DNA from: an uncultured Prevotella sp.
Lineage (GTDB): Bacteria > Bacteroidota > Bacteroidia > Bacteroidales > Bacteroidaceae
NCBI GenBank assembly: GCA_905233425.1
Contig: CAJOEC010000009.1
Location: forward strand, 1 to 64,000
Direction of reading: 5' to 3'
DNA: 64,000 nt
Under the pieces are notes generated by a model, which saw nothing but the letters and a program-made list of their open reading frames with translations, was not told the origin of the DNA and did not search any database. Made by a program: the position numbers and the translations under genes. This document shows positions 22,633 to 30,512 of this stretch, piece by piece. Position 1 is the stretch's first letter, and every line of letters starts with the position of its first letter.

Positions 22633-23764
22633 GCCAGATGACGGTCACGGGAAGGGCTTTCAGGGCGTAGGGCTGCACCCACTCCTTGCGTAGATAGGCA
22701 GGGAAGAGGTCGCTGGGCGACATGCTGGAGAGCACAAAGGCAAAGACAAGCAAGGCCACGTCCCACGGGCCGCGCTTCCACGGGGCAGCCGTGTACCAGA
22801 TGACGATGCCCACGAAGGGGATGATGTAGCCGCTCGACTCCGACCCTGTGCTGAACAGCACGACGAACATCAGAACCGAGGCCAACAGCGTCTGACGGAA
22901 AGCCGTATGCCTGTACTGCGACAGGCGGAGATAGGGCACGGCGAAGAGCACCAGGCCGGGAACCATGAGCCATAAGTCGCTGAACGCGAGGCCCGTCACA
23001 CGATGAGTCATGCCAAGGACTGAGATGTTCTGGGCTATGGAGTCCTGGTTCTCGCCGTTCTTCTCGACCAATCCCGAGAACCATTCCTGATACTGTCCGA
23101 TGACATAGTCGGGCCCGTGGAAAACCATGGGCGCTACAAACATCACGACCGCCCACAGCAACAGCGATGCCACCAACCGCCCCTTGTGCTTGGAGAAGAA
23201 GAAGAAGGCCAGGCCTACGATGCCGTAGAGCTTGACAAACGTGCCGAGCATGATGAAGAAGGCCGCCCAGAAGTCCTTTTCCTTCTCAATGCAATAGTAG
23301 CTGAGGAGGATGACCGCCGCGATGGCAATATTGAACTGCTGCATGAACAGGGCCGTGAGCAGTTCGTGGGCACAGAACCAGAAGACGAACAGCTGCTGGC
23401 TCCAGGTGAACTGCGAGCGGCGCACGGCCACGTAGAGAAACAGCGTCAAGGCCACAGTCCACATCAGCAGTCCGGGGAAGATGGGGACGACGGCAAAGGG
23501 GGCCACGAGCACCGAGAAGAACGGGCCGTAGTGGTTCACGTCGAAGTACTCATCGGGATAGGCGGCATAGAGCGACGTGCCGTCCCAGGCGTGCCAGAAC
23601 ACTTGGCGGAAGATGAGGAAGTTGTTGCAGCTGTGGATCTTCGCCACGGCGGCAGCGACAGCCAGCAGAAGCCAAAGGCCCAACGTGGTGCGACGGTCGC
23701 TGAAGAAAGGATGGGCAAGCGTTCGCGTGAAAGCCCCCCATAAAGACTCGGTTTTCTGTTTCAT
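22568..23764 (-). CDS. GT87-type membrane glycosyltransferase (DUF2029)
   Basis: 398 residues from the ATG at 23764 (MKQKTESLWGAF). About ten membrane helices; the first lumenal loop has the acidic YAAYPDEYFDVNHYGPFFSVLVAPF typical of the mannosyltransferase-like family that uses polyprenyl-phosphate sugars on the periplasmic side. The donor could be the lipid-sugar made by the GT2/GtrA pair on the other strand (inference). The 3' ends of the two genes overlap by 65 bp. Confidence 0.8.
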   Translation of the reverse strand: MKQKTESLWGAFTRTLAHPFFSDRRTTLGLWLLLAVAAAVAKIHSCNNFLIFRQVFWHAWDGTSLYAAYPDEYFDVNHYGPFFSVLVAPFAVVPIFPGLLMWTVALTLFLYVAVRRSQFTWSQQLFVFWFCAHELLTALFMQQFNIAIAAVILLSYYCIEKEKDFWAAFFIMLGTFVKLYGIVGLAFFFFSKHKGRLVASLLLWAVVMFVAPMVFHGPDYVIGQYQEWFSGLVEKNGENQDSIAQNISVLGMTHRVTGLAFSDLWLMVPGLVLFAVPYLRLSQYRHTAFRQTLLASVLMFVVLFSTGSESSGYIIPFVGIVIWYTAAPWKRGPWDVALLVFAFVLSSMSPSDLFPAYLRKEWVQPYALKALPVTVIWLKLCWEMWTRDYRVLRKQNEG

Positions 23765-23837
23765 AGGACAATGTAATGCCTTAATATAACGCCACATACA
23801 CCCGTTTTATTGCGTACTTGCCCCAAGATGTCCGCCG

Positions 23838-23972
23838 GTGTAGGGGCAGGCCCTGTGCCAGCCCGATGCCCCGAAAGGGGCAATGTCCGCCACAGTGTGT
23901 CCCGAGGTTCTGCCATCGCCGTGAATGTGCCCCTGCCGGGGCATCGGGCTGGCACGGGGCCTGCCCCTACAG
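23838..23972. repeat. Long palindromic element, copy 1 (TAGGGGCAGGCC arms)
   Basis: Arms of about 35 bp, starting GTGTAGGGGCAGGCCCTGTG and mirrored as CACGGGGCCTGCCCCTACA, enclose about 65 bp. It lies 74 bp upstream of the GT87 start. A second copy is at 30245-30362, also just before a minus-strand gene. Confidence 0.8.
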
Positions 23973-23989
23973 TGGGTGGCGCCGAGGGG

Positions 23990-24087
23990 CCAAAAAGTCC
24001 GCCCAGCGCGGACTCCGAGTTCGCACGGCGCGGACTGTCAGTTCGCCCGGCGCGAACTCCGAGTTCGCACGGCGCGAACTTTTTGGG
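23990..24087. repeat. 22-bp tandem array, GTTCGC/GCGAAC hairpins, 4 units
   Basis: Four 22-bp units from 23997, each a hairpin such as GTTCGCACGGCGCGAAC plus a 5-bp linker (TCCGA, TGTCA). The set is enclosed by CCAAAAAGT and ACTTTTTGG, so the whole block is also mirrored. Confidence 0.8.
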
Positions 24088-24152
24088 TCTCCCAAGCCAT
24101 TTGAAAGAGTAGTCAGTCTGCCTTGCAATAGAAGCGCAGCCACTCTTAGCGG

Positions 24153-24288
24153 CTGACGTGCGGCAGGAATGCCACACTTCCTCAGACTGACGTGCGGCAG
24201 GAATGCCACACCTCCTCAGACTGACGTGCGGCAGGAATGCCACACCTCCTCAGACTGACGTGCGGCAGGAATGCCGCACCTCCTGCCA
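24153..24288. repeat. 34-bp tandem repeat, 4 units
   Basis: Four units with exact 34-bp steps (24153, 24187, 24221, 24255), each CTGACGTGCGGCAGGAATGC then CACACCTCCTCAGA. GTGCGGCAGGAATGCCRCAC inside each unit is an imperfect palindrome. Together with the two elements before it, this fills the 0.6 kb between GT87 and the next GT2. Confidence 0.85.
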
Positions 24289-24349
24289 GGTGACTGCAAA
24301 AATATCTTAAATAATGTATTGGCAGCAATGCCATGCCGAGTAATTTCCG

Positions 24350-24357
24350 TAATTTTG
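24350..24357 (+). promoter_or_regulatory. Possible -7 box just before a GT2 start
   Basis: TAATTTTG ends 5 bp before the ATG at 24363. If it is the real promoter the mRNA would be leaderless or nearly so. No good -33 element was found, so the call is weak. Confidence 0.35.
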
Positions 24358-24362
24358 CAACA

Positions 24363-25382
24363 ATGAACGCAACAGAACGCAAACAGCCTTTAGTAAGCAT
24401 CATCATCCCGGTATATAACGGCAAGGACTATCTCCGCCAATGCATCGACTCCATCACCGCGCAGACCTGCGGCGACTGGGAGCTGCTTCTCATCGACGAC
24501 GGCAGCAGCGACGGGTCGGGAGCCATCTGCGACGAATATGCCGCCAACGACAGCCGCATCACCGCCATACACAAGTCTAACGGCGGGCAGGCGTCGGCCC
24601 GCAACCAGGGCATGGCACTGGCCAAGGGAGAGTATGTCAGCTTCGTCGACTGCGACGACTGGCTCGACAACGACATGCTGGCCACCATGCTGGCGACACT
24701 CAGAGACAACGACGCCGAAATCGTCGTCTGCGGGTTCACCGAGGAGTATGCCGCCCACCGCAAGACGGTAAACGCCGATGGAGGCACGACGGTGCTCGCT
24801 GCCGGGGAAGCCCTGAAAATGCTGCTCGAAGGCAAGATAGGCAGCTATCTGTGGTCGATGATGTTCCGCCGCAGCGTCGTCGTGGAGACCATGCCCGACC
24901 TCAACCCCTACGAGGACCACGCCACCGTCTTCAAGTGGTTTGGCCACGCCACACGGGTTGTGGTGCTGGGGCGTGCCTTCTACCATTACCGCCAGCTGCA
25001 GGGCAGCTCGCTCCACTCCTACAACCCCAAGAACGGCAACCACTTCTTCCTTGCCATCAAGGAGCGCTACCACTATATTGCCGACCACGGCCTGCTTCCG
25101 GGATGGGAAAAAGAAAACCGCGCACTATACCTGCGCAGTTGCATAAAGCTCACCAAAGACCTTGCCCGCATGGATGACTATGACGAGCAGATACGGCAGA
25201 TTATCGTCGATGTGAGTGAAGAGATACGCCGTCTGCTGCCTGTGGGAAGGGGCGAAATCGGGACAAAGGGCTTCATCCGCCTGAAGTTGCTGATGATGAA
25301 TGTCGACACCTTCGTGCGCGCCATGCGCCTGTCGTCGCTCTTCGCCTTTTCAAAACGGCGCAAGGACCGCCAGAGAATGTAG
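24363..25382 (+). CDS. Family 2 glycosyltransferase
   Basis: 339 residues from the ATG at 24363 (MNATERKQPLVSIIIPVYNG), chosen because the GT-A fold begins right after; an in-frame ATG 30 bp upstream is possible. Motifs: LLLIDDGSSDGSGAICDEYA, NGGQASARNQGMALAKGEYV and the nucleotide-binding VDCDDW. The C-terminal part (YEDHATVFKWF, YHYRQLQGSSLHSY) is usual for polymer- and LPS-building GT2 enzymes. Specificity is unknown. It faces the GT6 gene, whose stop is only 2 bp away. Confidence 0.88.
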   Translation: MNATERKQPLVSIIIPVYNGKDYLRQCIDSITAQTCGDWELLLIDDGSSDGSGAICDEYAANDSRITAIHKSNGGQASARNQGMALAKGEYVSFVDCDDWLDNDMLATMLATLRDNDAEIVVCGFTEEYAAHRKTVNADGGTTVLAAGEALKMLLEGKIGSYLWSMMFRRSVVVETMPDLNPYEDHATVFKWFGHATRVVVLGRAFYHYRQLQGSSLHSYNPKNGNHFFLAIKERYHYIADHGLLPGWEKENRALYLRSCIKLTKDLARMDDYDEQIRQIIVDVSEEIRRLLPVGRGEIGTKGFIRLKLLMMNVDTFVRAMRLSSLFAFSKRRKDRQRM

Positions 25383-25384
25383 GG

Positions 25385-26152
25385 CTACAGCCCAATCCTG
25401 AACAGCAGCCGCCTGAACCACGTGTTCGTGTGCCCACGGCCTTTGTACTGGCGCAGCCAGCTGTGGCCCAGCACGTCCTCCTTTCGCTGGAACACTATTT
25501 TCGCCCTGTTCCCCTTGTCGCGTTGCGAGGGGCAACCGTATGTCGAATCGAGCACTCTGGCCTTGCGGCGCAACATATATTTATTGTATATCGACTCGTC
25601 GTGAACCCTTGCCACGATGCCATTCTCCAAGTCCTTCATGGTCATCGCGTGGCACACATCCAGCATCTTCAGATACTCTTTCGTCACCCCGCCCGTGATG
25701 CCGCTCTGCAGATACAGCTCCCGCGTTCCGTAGGGTATGTAGGCCGCGCCTTCCTCCCTACGCTCGAAGCCAAATTCGTCGGCGTCCTCGTCAAGGTTGT
25801 GCCATGTCAATGCCACAAGCCCACCCTCCTCCTCCGTGGGCAGGAACTCCTCCTCGGTGACGGTCTGCCTGAATCGAGTGTTGCCATTGAAGAAGAACAA
25901 GTAGTCGAAGCCGGCAAGCTGCTCCTTGATGCGCAGGAAGAACAGGTAGCGGAACACCACATTGCACGGCCAGCCGAGATTGTCCTGGTGGACTACCGTC
26001 ACCTTCCCGGTCGAGGCCATCTCCTTGTCGGTCACCAGGAAATAGCGCTTCTCGCACGACGTGCAGAAATTCTCCTCACACGTGGTGTAGAAGTCGTCCC
26101 AAAGGCGGATGTACTCGCCAATGCCTACATAAAGAATCCCTATCCTCTTCAT
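25385..26152 (-). CDS. Family GT6 glycosyltransferase, ABO-type alpha-1,3-Gal/GalNAc transferase-like
   Basis: 255 residues from the ATG at 26152 (MKRIGILYVGIGEYIRLWDDF); longer frames upstream are inside the acyltransferase gene. GT6 hallmarks are visible: YFLVTDKE near 37-44, the donor-site FFFNGNTRF at 87-94 where bacterial GT6 enzymes have Asn-x-Asn instead of the animal Asp-x-Asp, LQSGITGGVTKEYLKML, and RVHDESIYNKYML near 182-193. Vertebrate members add GalNAc or Gal alpha-1,3 to Fuc-alpha-1,2-Gal. The start is 2 bp after the acyltransferase stop, so the two form an operon. Acceptor and donor are not proven. Confidence 0.88.
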   Translation of the reverse strand: MKRIGILYVGIGEYIRLWDDFYTTCEENFCTSCEKRYFLVTDKEMASTGKVTVVHQDNLGWPCNVVFRYLFFLRIKEQLAGFDYLFFFNGNTRFRQTVTEEEFLPTEEEGGLVALTWHNLDEDADEFGFERREEGAAYIPYGTRELYLQSGITGGVTKEYLKMLDVCHAMTMKDLENGIVARVHDESIYNKYMLRRKARVLDSTYGCPSQRDKGNRAKIVFQRKEDVLGHSWLRQYKGRGHTNTWFRRLLFRIGL

Positions 26153-26153
26153 A

Positions 26154-27080
26154 TCACAACTTGCTGAGTATTCGTTTACGCTCCTTCTCGTCGGGATAGC
26201 ACTCCACGAAGTCTTTCCACGTGCGCTTCCAGCGGTTGTGGCTCCAAAGCCAGAACTCAGGGGCGCGCTTGATGGAGTTCTCCAACAGGCGGTAGTAGCG
26301 CTCGGTGATCTCAAACTTGGGCAATTCCTTTGTCTGTGAGCATATCTTCACCGCCTTTGCCACATAATAGCCCCGGCGGGGGCGGAAGATGTCGAAATAG
26401 TAGACCGCCGTGTCGAGTATGCGCGCTATGCGCTCCGCCCCGGTGTAAGTGGGGGTCTGGTGGTTGAGGAACTGTGGCCAGTAGTGCATGCTGCTGTAGC
26501 CCGGCACCTGGTCCGACAGATAGCCCGTGACAGAGCAGATACCCTCGCTCTGCAGCGACGACAGGGTCTTGAACCCCTCCTTCATCTCAATGGGTAGGGC
26601 ATTGAAACGGCTGCGCAGATGGAAGAACAGTCGGTCTATGGCGGGACTCTCCAAGGTGTGGTAAAGCTCGGCAGTCCTCACCTTGTCGCTCACATGTATC
26701 CCTAACGAGCTGACCCACTCCCAGTTGCAGTAGTGGCCAAGGTAGACGGTGACGCTGCGGCCTTCGGAAAAGGCTTCGTCGAACTCCTCGATGCCCTCGA
26801 AGCGCATACGGCGGCGCATCTCGGCCTCCGACATCGACAGCATCTTGACTGTCTCGACAAGATAGTCGCAGAACCAGTGGTAGAAGCCACGCTCAATGGC
26901 CCGCAACTCCGACGGCGACTTCTCAGGGAACGACGAGCTGAGATTGCTGCGCACCACTTTCACCCTGTACCTGAACAGACGGTAGATGAGAAGACAAATA
27001 AAGTCGGACAGGACATAAAGCAACCTTAGAGGAAGCAGGGAAAGCAGATAGCAGAAACAGAATACTATATAATACATCAT
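26154..27080 (-). CDS. LpxL/HtrB-like lipid A acyltransferase
   Basis: 308 residues from the ATG at 27080 (MMYYIVFCFCYLLSLLPLRL), with an N-terminal membrane anchor. VVRSNLSSSFPEKSPSELRA and GHYCNWEWVSSLGIHV (His-x4-Glu acyltransferase motif, about 116-121) mark the LpxL family, which transfers an acyl chain to lipid A. The partner is the GT6 gene directly downstream. A divergent pair of promoters separates it from the WaaE-like GT2. Confidence 0.85.
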   Translation of the reverse strand: MMYYIVFCFCYLLSLLPLRLLYVLSDFICLLIYRLFRYRVKVVRSNLSSSFPEKSPSELRAIERGFYHWFCDYLVETVKMLSMSEAEMRRRMRFEGIEEFDEAFSEGRSVTVYLGHYCNWEWVSSLGIHVSDKVRTAELYHTLESPAIDRLFFHLRSRFNALPIEMKEGFKTLSSLQSEGICSVTGYLSDQVPGYSSMHYWPQFLNHQTPTYTGAERIARILDTAVYYFDIFRPRRGYYVAKAVKICSQTKELPKFEITERYYRLLENSIKRAPEFWLWSHNRWKRTWKDFVECYPDEKERKRILSKL

Positions 27081-27109
27081 ATTCTTCAATCATTACAGCA
27101 ATGACCGTG

Positions 27110-27140
27110 CAAAGTTACGAAATGTCGGGCGAAAAACAAA
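27110..27140 (-). promoter_or_regulatory. Promoter of the LpxL-GT6 operon
   Basis: Minus strand TAACTTTG at 27117-27110 and TTTG at 27140-27137, spacer 19 bp, 29 bp before the ATG. Confidence 0.75.
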
Positions 27141-27156
27141 GAAACTTGGATTTTTT

Positions 27157-27187
27157 TTTGCCGAATCAGCTTTATTTCGTAACTTTG
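27157..27187 (+). promoter_or_regulatory. Promoter of the WaaE-like GT2 gene
   Basis: TTTG at 27157-27160 and TAACTTTG at 27180-27187, spacer 19 bp. The -7 box ends 8 bp before the ATG, so the leader is nearly absent. Confidence 0.75.
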
Positions 27188-27195
27188 CAAACGTT

Positions 27196-27972
27196 ATGCC
27201 CCAGAAAGGACAGATTTCCGTTGTCATCAACACTTACAATGCCGAGCGTTTCCTGCGGCAGGTGCTCGAGGCCGTGAAAGACTTCGACGAGATTCTCGTG
27301 TGCGACATGGAGAGCACCGACGACACCGTAGCCATAGCCCGCGAATATGGCTGCCACATCGTGACGTTCCCCCGTGGAGAGCACACCATCGTGGAGCCGG
27401 CACGCAACTTTGCCATCAGTCAGGCGGCCTTCCGATGGGTGCTCGTGGTCGACGCCGACGAGATTGTCACCAAGGAGCTGCGCGAATATCTCTATGCCCG
27501 CGTGGCGGAAGCCGACTGCCCGAAAGGGATAATGATACCCCGGCTCAACAAGTTCCTGGGACGGTATATCCACGACCATTCTGCCGACCACCAACTGCGA
27601 TTCTTCGACCATACCGTCACGCGGTGGCCGGAGGTGATACACGCACAGCCACAGGTGGAGGGGCGCGTGGAGAAGATTCCCAAGAACGACAAGGGCATAC
27701 ACTTCCTGCACCTTGCCGACGAGACCATCAGCGAATACATGGAAAAGGCCAACCGCTATACCGACTACGACAAGCACAAGAAACTGTCACAACGCTACGG
27801 GGCGGCGGCCCTTCTTTTCCGGCCCCTGTGGTATTTCTTCCGCTGCTATGTGCTGATGGGAGCCTGGCGCGACGGTCTGCGCGGCCTTATGAGGTCGATG
27901 TACAAGGCCGTCTACCAGTGGACGCTATGCGCGAAGGTGATAGAGCACCACCTGCAAGAGGAAAAACAATGA
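27196..27972 (+). CDS. WaaE/KdtX-like family 2 glycosyltransferase
   Basis: 258 residues. QISVVINTYNAERFLRQVLE, ILVCDMESTDDTVAIAREYG, EPARNFAISQAAFRWVLVVD and DADEIV form the GT-A core of the WaaE-type enzymes that act on the lipopolysaccharide inner core. The later HQLRFFDHTVTRWPEVIHAQ and HFLHLADETISEYMEKANRY fit the same group. Next to an LpxL homologue this supports a role in LOS/LPS assembly (inference). Confidence 0.85.
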   Translation: MPQKGQISVVINTYNAERFLRQVLEAVKDFDEILVCDMESTDDTVAIAREYGCHIVTFPRGEHTIVEPARNFAISQAAFRWVLVVDADEIVTKELREYLYARVAEADCPKGIMIPRLNKFLGRYIHDHSADHQLRFFDHTVTRWPEVIHAQPQVEGRVEKIPKNDKGIHFLHLADETISEYMEKANRYTDYDKHKKLSQRYGAAALLFRPLWYFFRCYVLMGAWRDGLRGLMRSMYKAVYQWTLCAKVIEHHLQEEKQ

Positions 27973-27993
27973 TACAACTTTCGCATATATAGA

Positions 27994-28027
27994 ACGACCA
28001 CAGATTCCACAGATTACACGGATTATT
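27994..28027. repeat. 34-bp intergenic repeat, copy 2
   Basis: Differs at two positions from 21096-21129. It lies between the WaaE-like gene and the stop of the convergent GT11 gene. Confidence 0.65.
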
Positions 28028-28032
28028 TCGAA

Positions 28033-28842
28033 CTACCTGATTTCGCGGAACAGGGTGTCGAAAAAGGCGAAGGAACCGGCGGTGACGGGCGCGGCGGGGT
28101 CTTCAATCCAGTAGAGCGGCACATTCCTGTACATTGAGGCGACGAGGGTGAACGTGCTTGGCGGTCCTATCAGCCAGTCGCATTGCGACAGCAGATAGAG
28201 GTCGGCAATGGCACTACCCTTTGGGAACAACACCGTGCAGCCGGGCAGAGCCTCACGGTAGGACGACTCGTCGAGTGAAGGGTCGTTGCCACAGACGAAC
28301 ACCTGCAAGTGTTTTCCGGGGTGGAGCGCGGCAAACTGTCTGAGCACGGCAGCGAACTGTGCGTCGCTGTAGTAGTAGCGCCCGCCGTTCCACGTGAGGT
28401 AGTCGCCCCTCCTGACGTGCAGCCCCACCCTCACGCCGTCTTTTGGCTGCCAGGCAAGCAGCTCGTCGGCATTACGCTTGTATTTCTTGTCGATGGCGAA
28501 GAGGCGGAGTATCTCAGGCTTGTATTTCAGGAAGAGGTCGTACCAGTGGGCGCACCAGCCCTCGGCAACAATATTATGGTGCTCCATGAGCATCCGCTCG
28601 GGCCTGTCGTCGCCCTCGGTGTCGAAGCTGGCCACGGGCAGCAGATGCCATTTGGCCGAGTATTTCGCAAAGAGATAAGTCAGCGGGTTGTGCCAGCGCG
28701 TATGGCAGATGTGGAAATAGCGGTACTTGTAAGCAAAGCGCATGGACACCGTCCGGCGGCCATGCTCGCGCCCCCAGGCGTACAGATGGCCATACTGAAG
28801 GATGTTGTTGCACAGCCTGCCCTTGTCTCTCACGAAAATCAT
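28033..28842 (-). CDS. Family GT11 glycosyltransferase, alpha-1,2-fucosyltransferase-like
   Basis: 269 residues. N-terminal GRLCNNILQYGHLYAWG corresponds to the GRLGNQxFQYA motif of GT11, and LHVRRGDYLTW (HVRRGD at 142-147) is the GDP-fucose-binding motif. The C-terminal CDWLIGPPSTFTLVASMYR fits the family's SSTFSWW-type region. Expected reaction: Fuc from GDP-Fuc to the 2-hydroxyl of a terminal Gal. It follows the T9SS cargo and small peptide gene on the same strand, 3 bp after the peptide gene stops. Confidence 0.82.
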   Translation of the reverse strand: MIFVRDKGRLCNNILQYGHLYAWGREHGRRTVSMRFAYKYRYFHICHTRWHNPLTYLFAKYSAKWHLLPVASFDTEGDDRPERMLMEHHNIVAEGWCAHWYDLFLKYKPEILRLFAIDKKYKRNADELLAWQPKDGVRVGLHVRRGDYLTWNGGRYYYSDAQFAAVLRQFAALHPGKHLQVFVCGNDPSLDESSYREALPGCTVLFPKGSAIADLYLLSQCDWLIGPPSTFTLVASMYRNVPLYWIEDPAAPVTAGSFAFFDTLFREIR

Positions 28843-28845
28843 AGT

Positions 28846-29046
28846 CTATCCCCCCTTTCCCTCTTCATCGTCCCAGAAACTGCTACGGCTGTAGGACACG
28901 TCGGTTGCATTATAACCATCGCCGGTAGTGCCGTTTGTGTGCACACCGCCTGCCGATGCCAGAAGCATATTACAAGTGCAGAACAGCCCGCCATTTTTCG
29001 TTTCGGGTGATTGGTATTTCTTTTTCATTGTCGCCGCCCCCTTCAT
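28846..29046 (-). CDS. Small Bacteroidales peptide of the MKKKYxxPE type
   Basis: 60 residues from the second ATG (29028) or 66 from the first (29046); the first overlaps the cargo stop as ATGA. Sequence MKKKYQSPETKNGGLF, then CTCNMLLASAGGVHTNGTTG and SFWDDEEGKGG. Peptides of this design (basic N-terminus, KYxxPE, a hydrophobic or Cys patch with LLAS, an acidic tail with SFWDD/E) are common small genes in Prevotella and Bacteroides and are normally left hypothetical. The Cys-x-Cys and Gly/Thr/Asn-rich core would also suit a processed peptide. Function unknown. Confidence 0.65.
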   Translation of the reverse strand: MKGAATMKKKYQSPETKNGGLFCTCNMLLASAGGVHTNGTTGDGYNATDVSYSRSSFWDDEEGKGG

Positions 29047-30206
29047 CTTACAATCTTCTTGCCATTGACTATGTAGAGACCCTTCTGCGGTTGTGCCACG
29101 CTGCGGCCCTGCAGGTCGAAACAACGGTCATCGCCTGTCGCCTCAACGTTCACGTCGCCAATAGCGTTGGCATCGTCATCGAAGGCGAAACTCTGGCGGG
29201 CACCGCTTGTTGGGACAGCCAGATAGGCTCTGTTGGGGGTGACATAATCGAAGGAAACGCCTGCTTCAGCTCCCCACCAGTATCCAATAATTGTTCCGTT
29301 GTGCATCGTCAGGCGGTAGTACTGGCAAGAAGGGGCGGCAGAAGCCATTTCCGTGGAACTAATGCCCACATTGGTTGTTGGACGCAGTTTGTTATTGTCG
29401 CCAAGCACGGAAGTGCCGCCAGTTGTTGATGTGAAAGTCTTTTCGCCTGCTGTTGCCGAAGAAATCATCACGCCGGTATTGGCTGGAACAACGGCACCGG
29501 GGGCGTAGTCCTCAACCTGTAGTTTACCGTTTACGACCCCCACCTCAGAGACGGTGACATCAGAAGGGACGGTGAAAGAATATGGGAAACTGAACGTGCC
29601 ATAGTATTTTGTTCCGTCGGTGCAGGCAGAGCTGATGGTTACAGGGAAATCAAAGGTTCCTGTTTCGCCTGTGTCTTTAACGGTAAGGGAAATATCATCA
29701 ATACATCTCACTGCGCTAGAACCAGAATAATACACACACACATAAACATTATAAAAACAACTAAGATCGGCTGTGAACTCTTTCCATTGACCCTTTTGCA
29801 TATCAGTTGCGCTCGTTTTGTTTATTTTAATCCAATTTGTACCATCTGCAGAAACCTGAATATACCAAAAAGACGATGCGTTTGTGTTATCTGTTTGTTT
29901 TGAAATGTAACAAGTCAAAGAAACGGGACAAACCTTTTCATTTGTCTGGACATAAGCCTTAGAATTAGTAGACGAATCAATGGTAAAGCCATATTTTTGG
30001 GATGATTCATTATGAGGAGTTATGGAAGATCCATTACTTGAGAGTTTGTAAAAATTCCACTCTGCATAGTTAGCGGCAACAGTAATATCTTTCTCAAAAT
30101 CCACTGTCAGAACCTTGGTATTCTCCTCAGCCCACGCTGTAGTTCCCGCTCCCACCAGCATGAGCAGCAGGAGTGCATATTTGTTAATAGTTTTAATTTG
30201 TTTCAT
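29043..30206 (-). CDS. Secreted T9SS-type cargo protein of unknown function
   Basis: 387 residues from the ATG at 30206 (MKQIKTINKYALLLLMLVGAG, signal peptide cut after TAWA); upstream in-frame codons belong to a palindromic repeat. The middle (NYAEWNFYKLSSNGSSITPH, SFWYIQVSADGTNWIKI, VRCIDDISLTV) looks like a beta-sandwich adhesin or carbohydrate-binding module. The C-terminus DRCFDLQGRSVAQPQKGLYI then VNGKKIVR is the Prevotella form of the T9SS sorting tail and closely matches the end of the protein at 40888-44664. Expected on the cell surface or secreted through SprA. The region around 29700-30060 is unusually AT-rich. Confidence 0.8.
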   Translation of the reverse strand: MKQIKTINKYALLLLMLVGAGTTAWAEENTKVLTVDFEKDITVAANYAEWNFYKLSSNGSSITPHNESSQKYGFTIDSSTNSKAYVQTNEKVCPVSLTCYISKQTDNTNASSFWYIQVSADGTNWIKINKTSATDMQKGQWKEFTADLSCFYNVYVCVYYSGSSAVRCIDDISLTVKDTGETGTFDFPVTISSACTDGTKYYGTFSFPYSFTVPSDVTVSEVGVVNGKLQVEDYAPGAVVPANTGVMISSATAGEKTFTSTTGGTSVLGDNNKLRPTTNVGISSTEMASAAPSCQYYRLTMHNGTIIGYWWGAEAGVSFDYVTPNRAYLAVPTSGARQSFAFDDDANAIGDVNVEATGDDRCFDLQGRSVAQPQKGLYIVNGKKIVR

Positions 30207-30244
30207 TATTATTACATTTAAAAGATAGTTGCATCCGTCCCCTG

Positions 30245-30362
30245 GTGTAGGGGCAGGCCCTGTGCCAGCCCGATGCCCCGACAGGGGCAATAATCACGGA
30301 CATACTGTGGTTGCCAGTGCTCCTTGCGGAGCATCGGGCTGGCACGGGGCCTGCCCCTACAC
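30245..30362. repeat. Long palindromic element, copy 2 (TAGGGGCAGGCC arms)
   Basis: Same arms as 23838-23972 around a different centre. It lies in the transcribed leader of the cargo gene, 39 bp before its ATG, where it could form a long hairpin. Confidence 0.8.
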
Positions 30363-30434
30363 TGGGTGTCACCTCACAGTTGTTTTGGTACATCAATATT
30401 ATATGTCCGCCACCTGTATGTTTCAACGGGCGTG

Positions 30435-30466
30435 CAAAAGTACGAATAAAATGCAAACTGGCCAAA
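30435..30466 (-). promoter_or_regulatory. Promoter of the T9SS-type cargo gene
   Basis: Minus strand TACTTTTG at 30442-30435 and TTTG at 30466-30463, spacer 20 bp. It implies a leader of about 220 nt that includes the palindrome 30245-30362. Confidence 0.7.
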
Positions 30467-30481
30467 AATGCGAACCTAATT

Positions 30482-30512
30482 TTTGCCAGTTCGCATAAAA
30501 TGTGTAACTTTG
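30482..30512 (+). promoter_or_regulatory. Forward promoter with no close gene
   Basis: TTTG at 30482-30485 and TAACTTTG at 30505-30512, spacer 19 bp. The next forward gene is aroQ at 31017. Either the aroQ mRNA has a leader of about 500 nt containing element E3, or a short RNA is made from here. Confidence 0.6.

Noticed and set aside
24153..24288. CRISPR-like array
   Set aside because: Units are 34 bp with no unique spacers between them and no cas genes nearby; it is a plain tandem repeat. The 22-bp arrays are rejected for the same reason.
26153..26314. N-terminal extension of the GT6 gene to 26314
   Set aside because: It would overlap the acyltransferase coding region in another frame with no GT6 similarity; MKRIGILYVG at 26152 is the family start.
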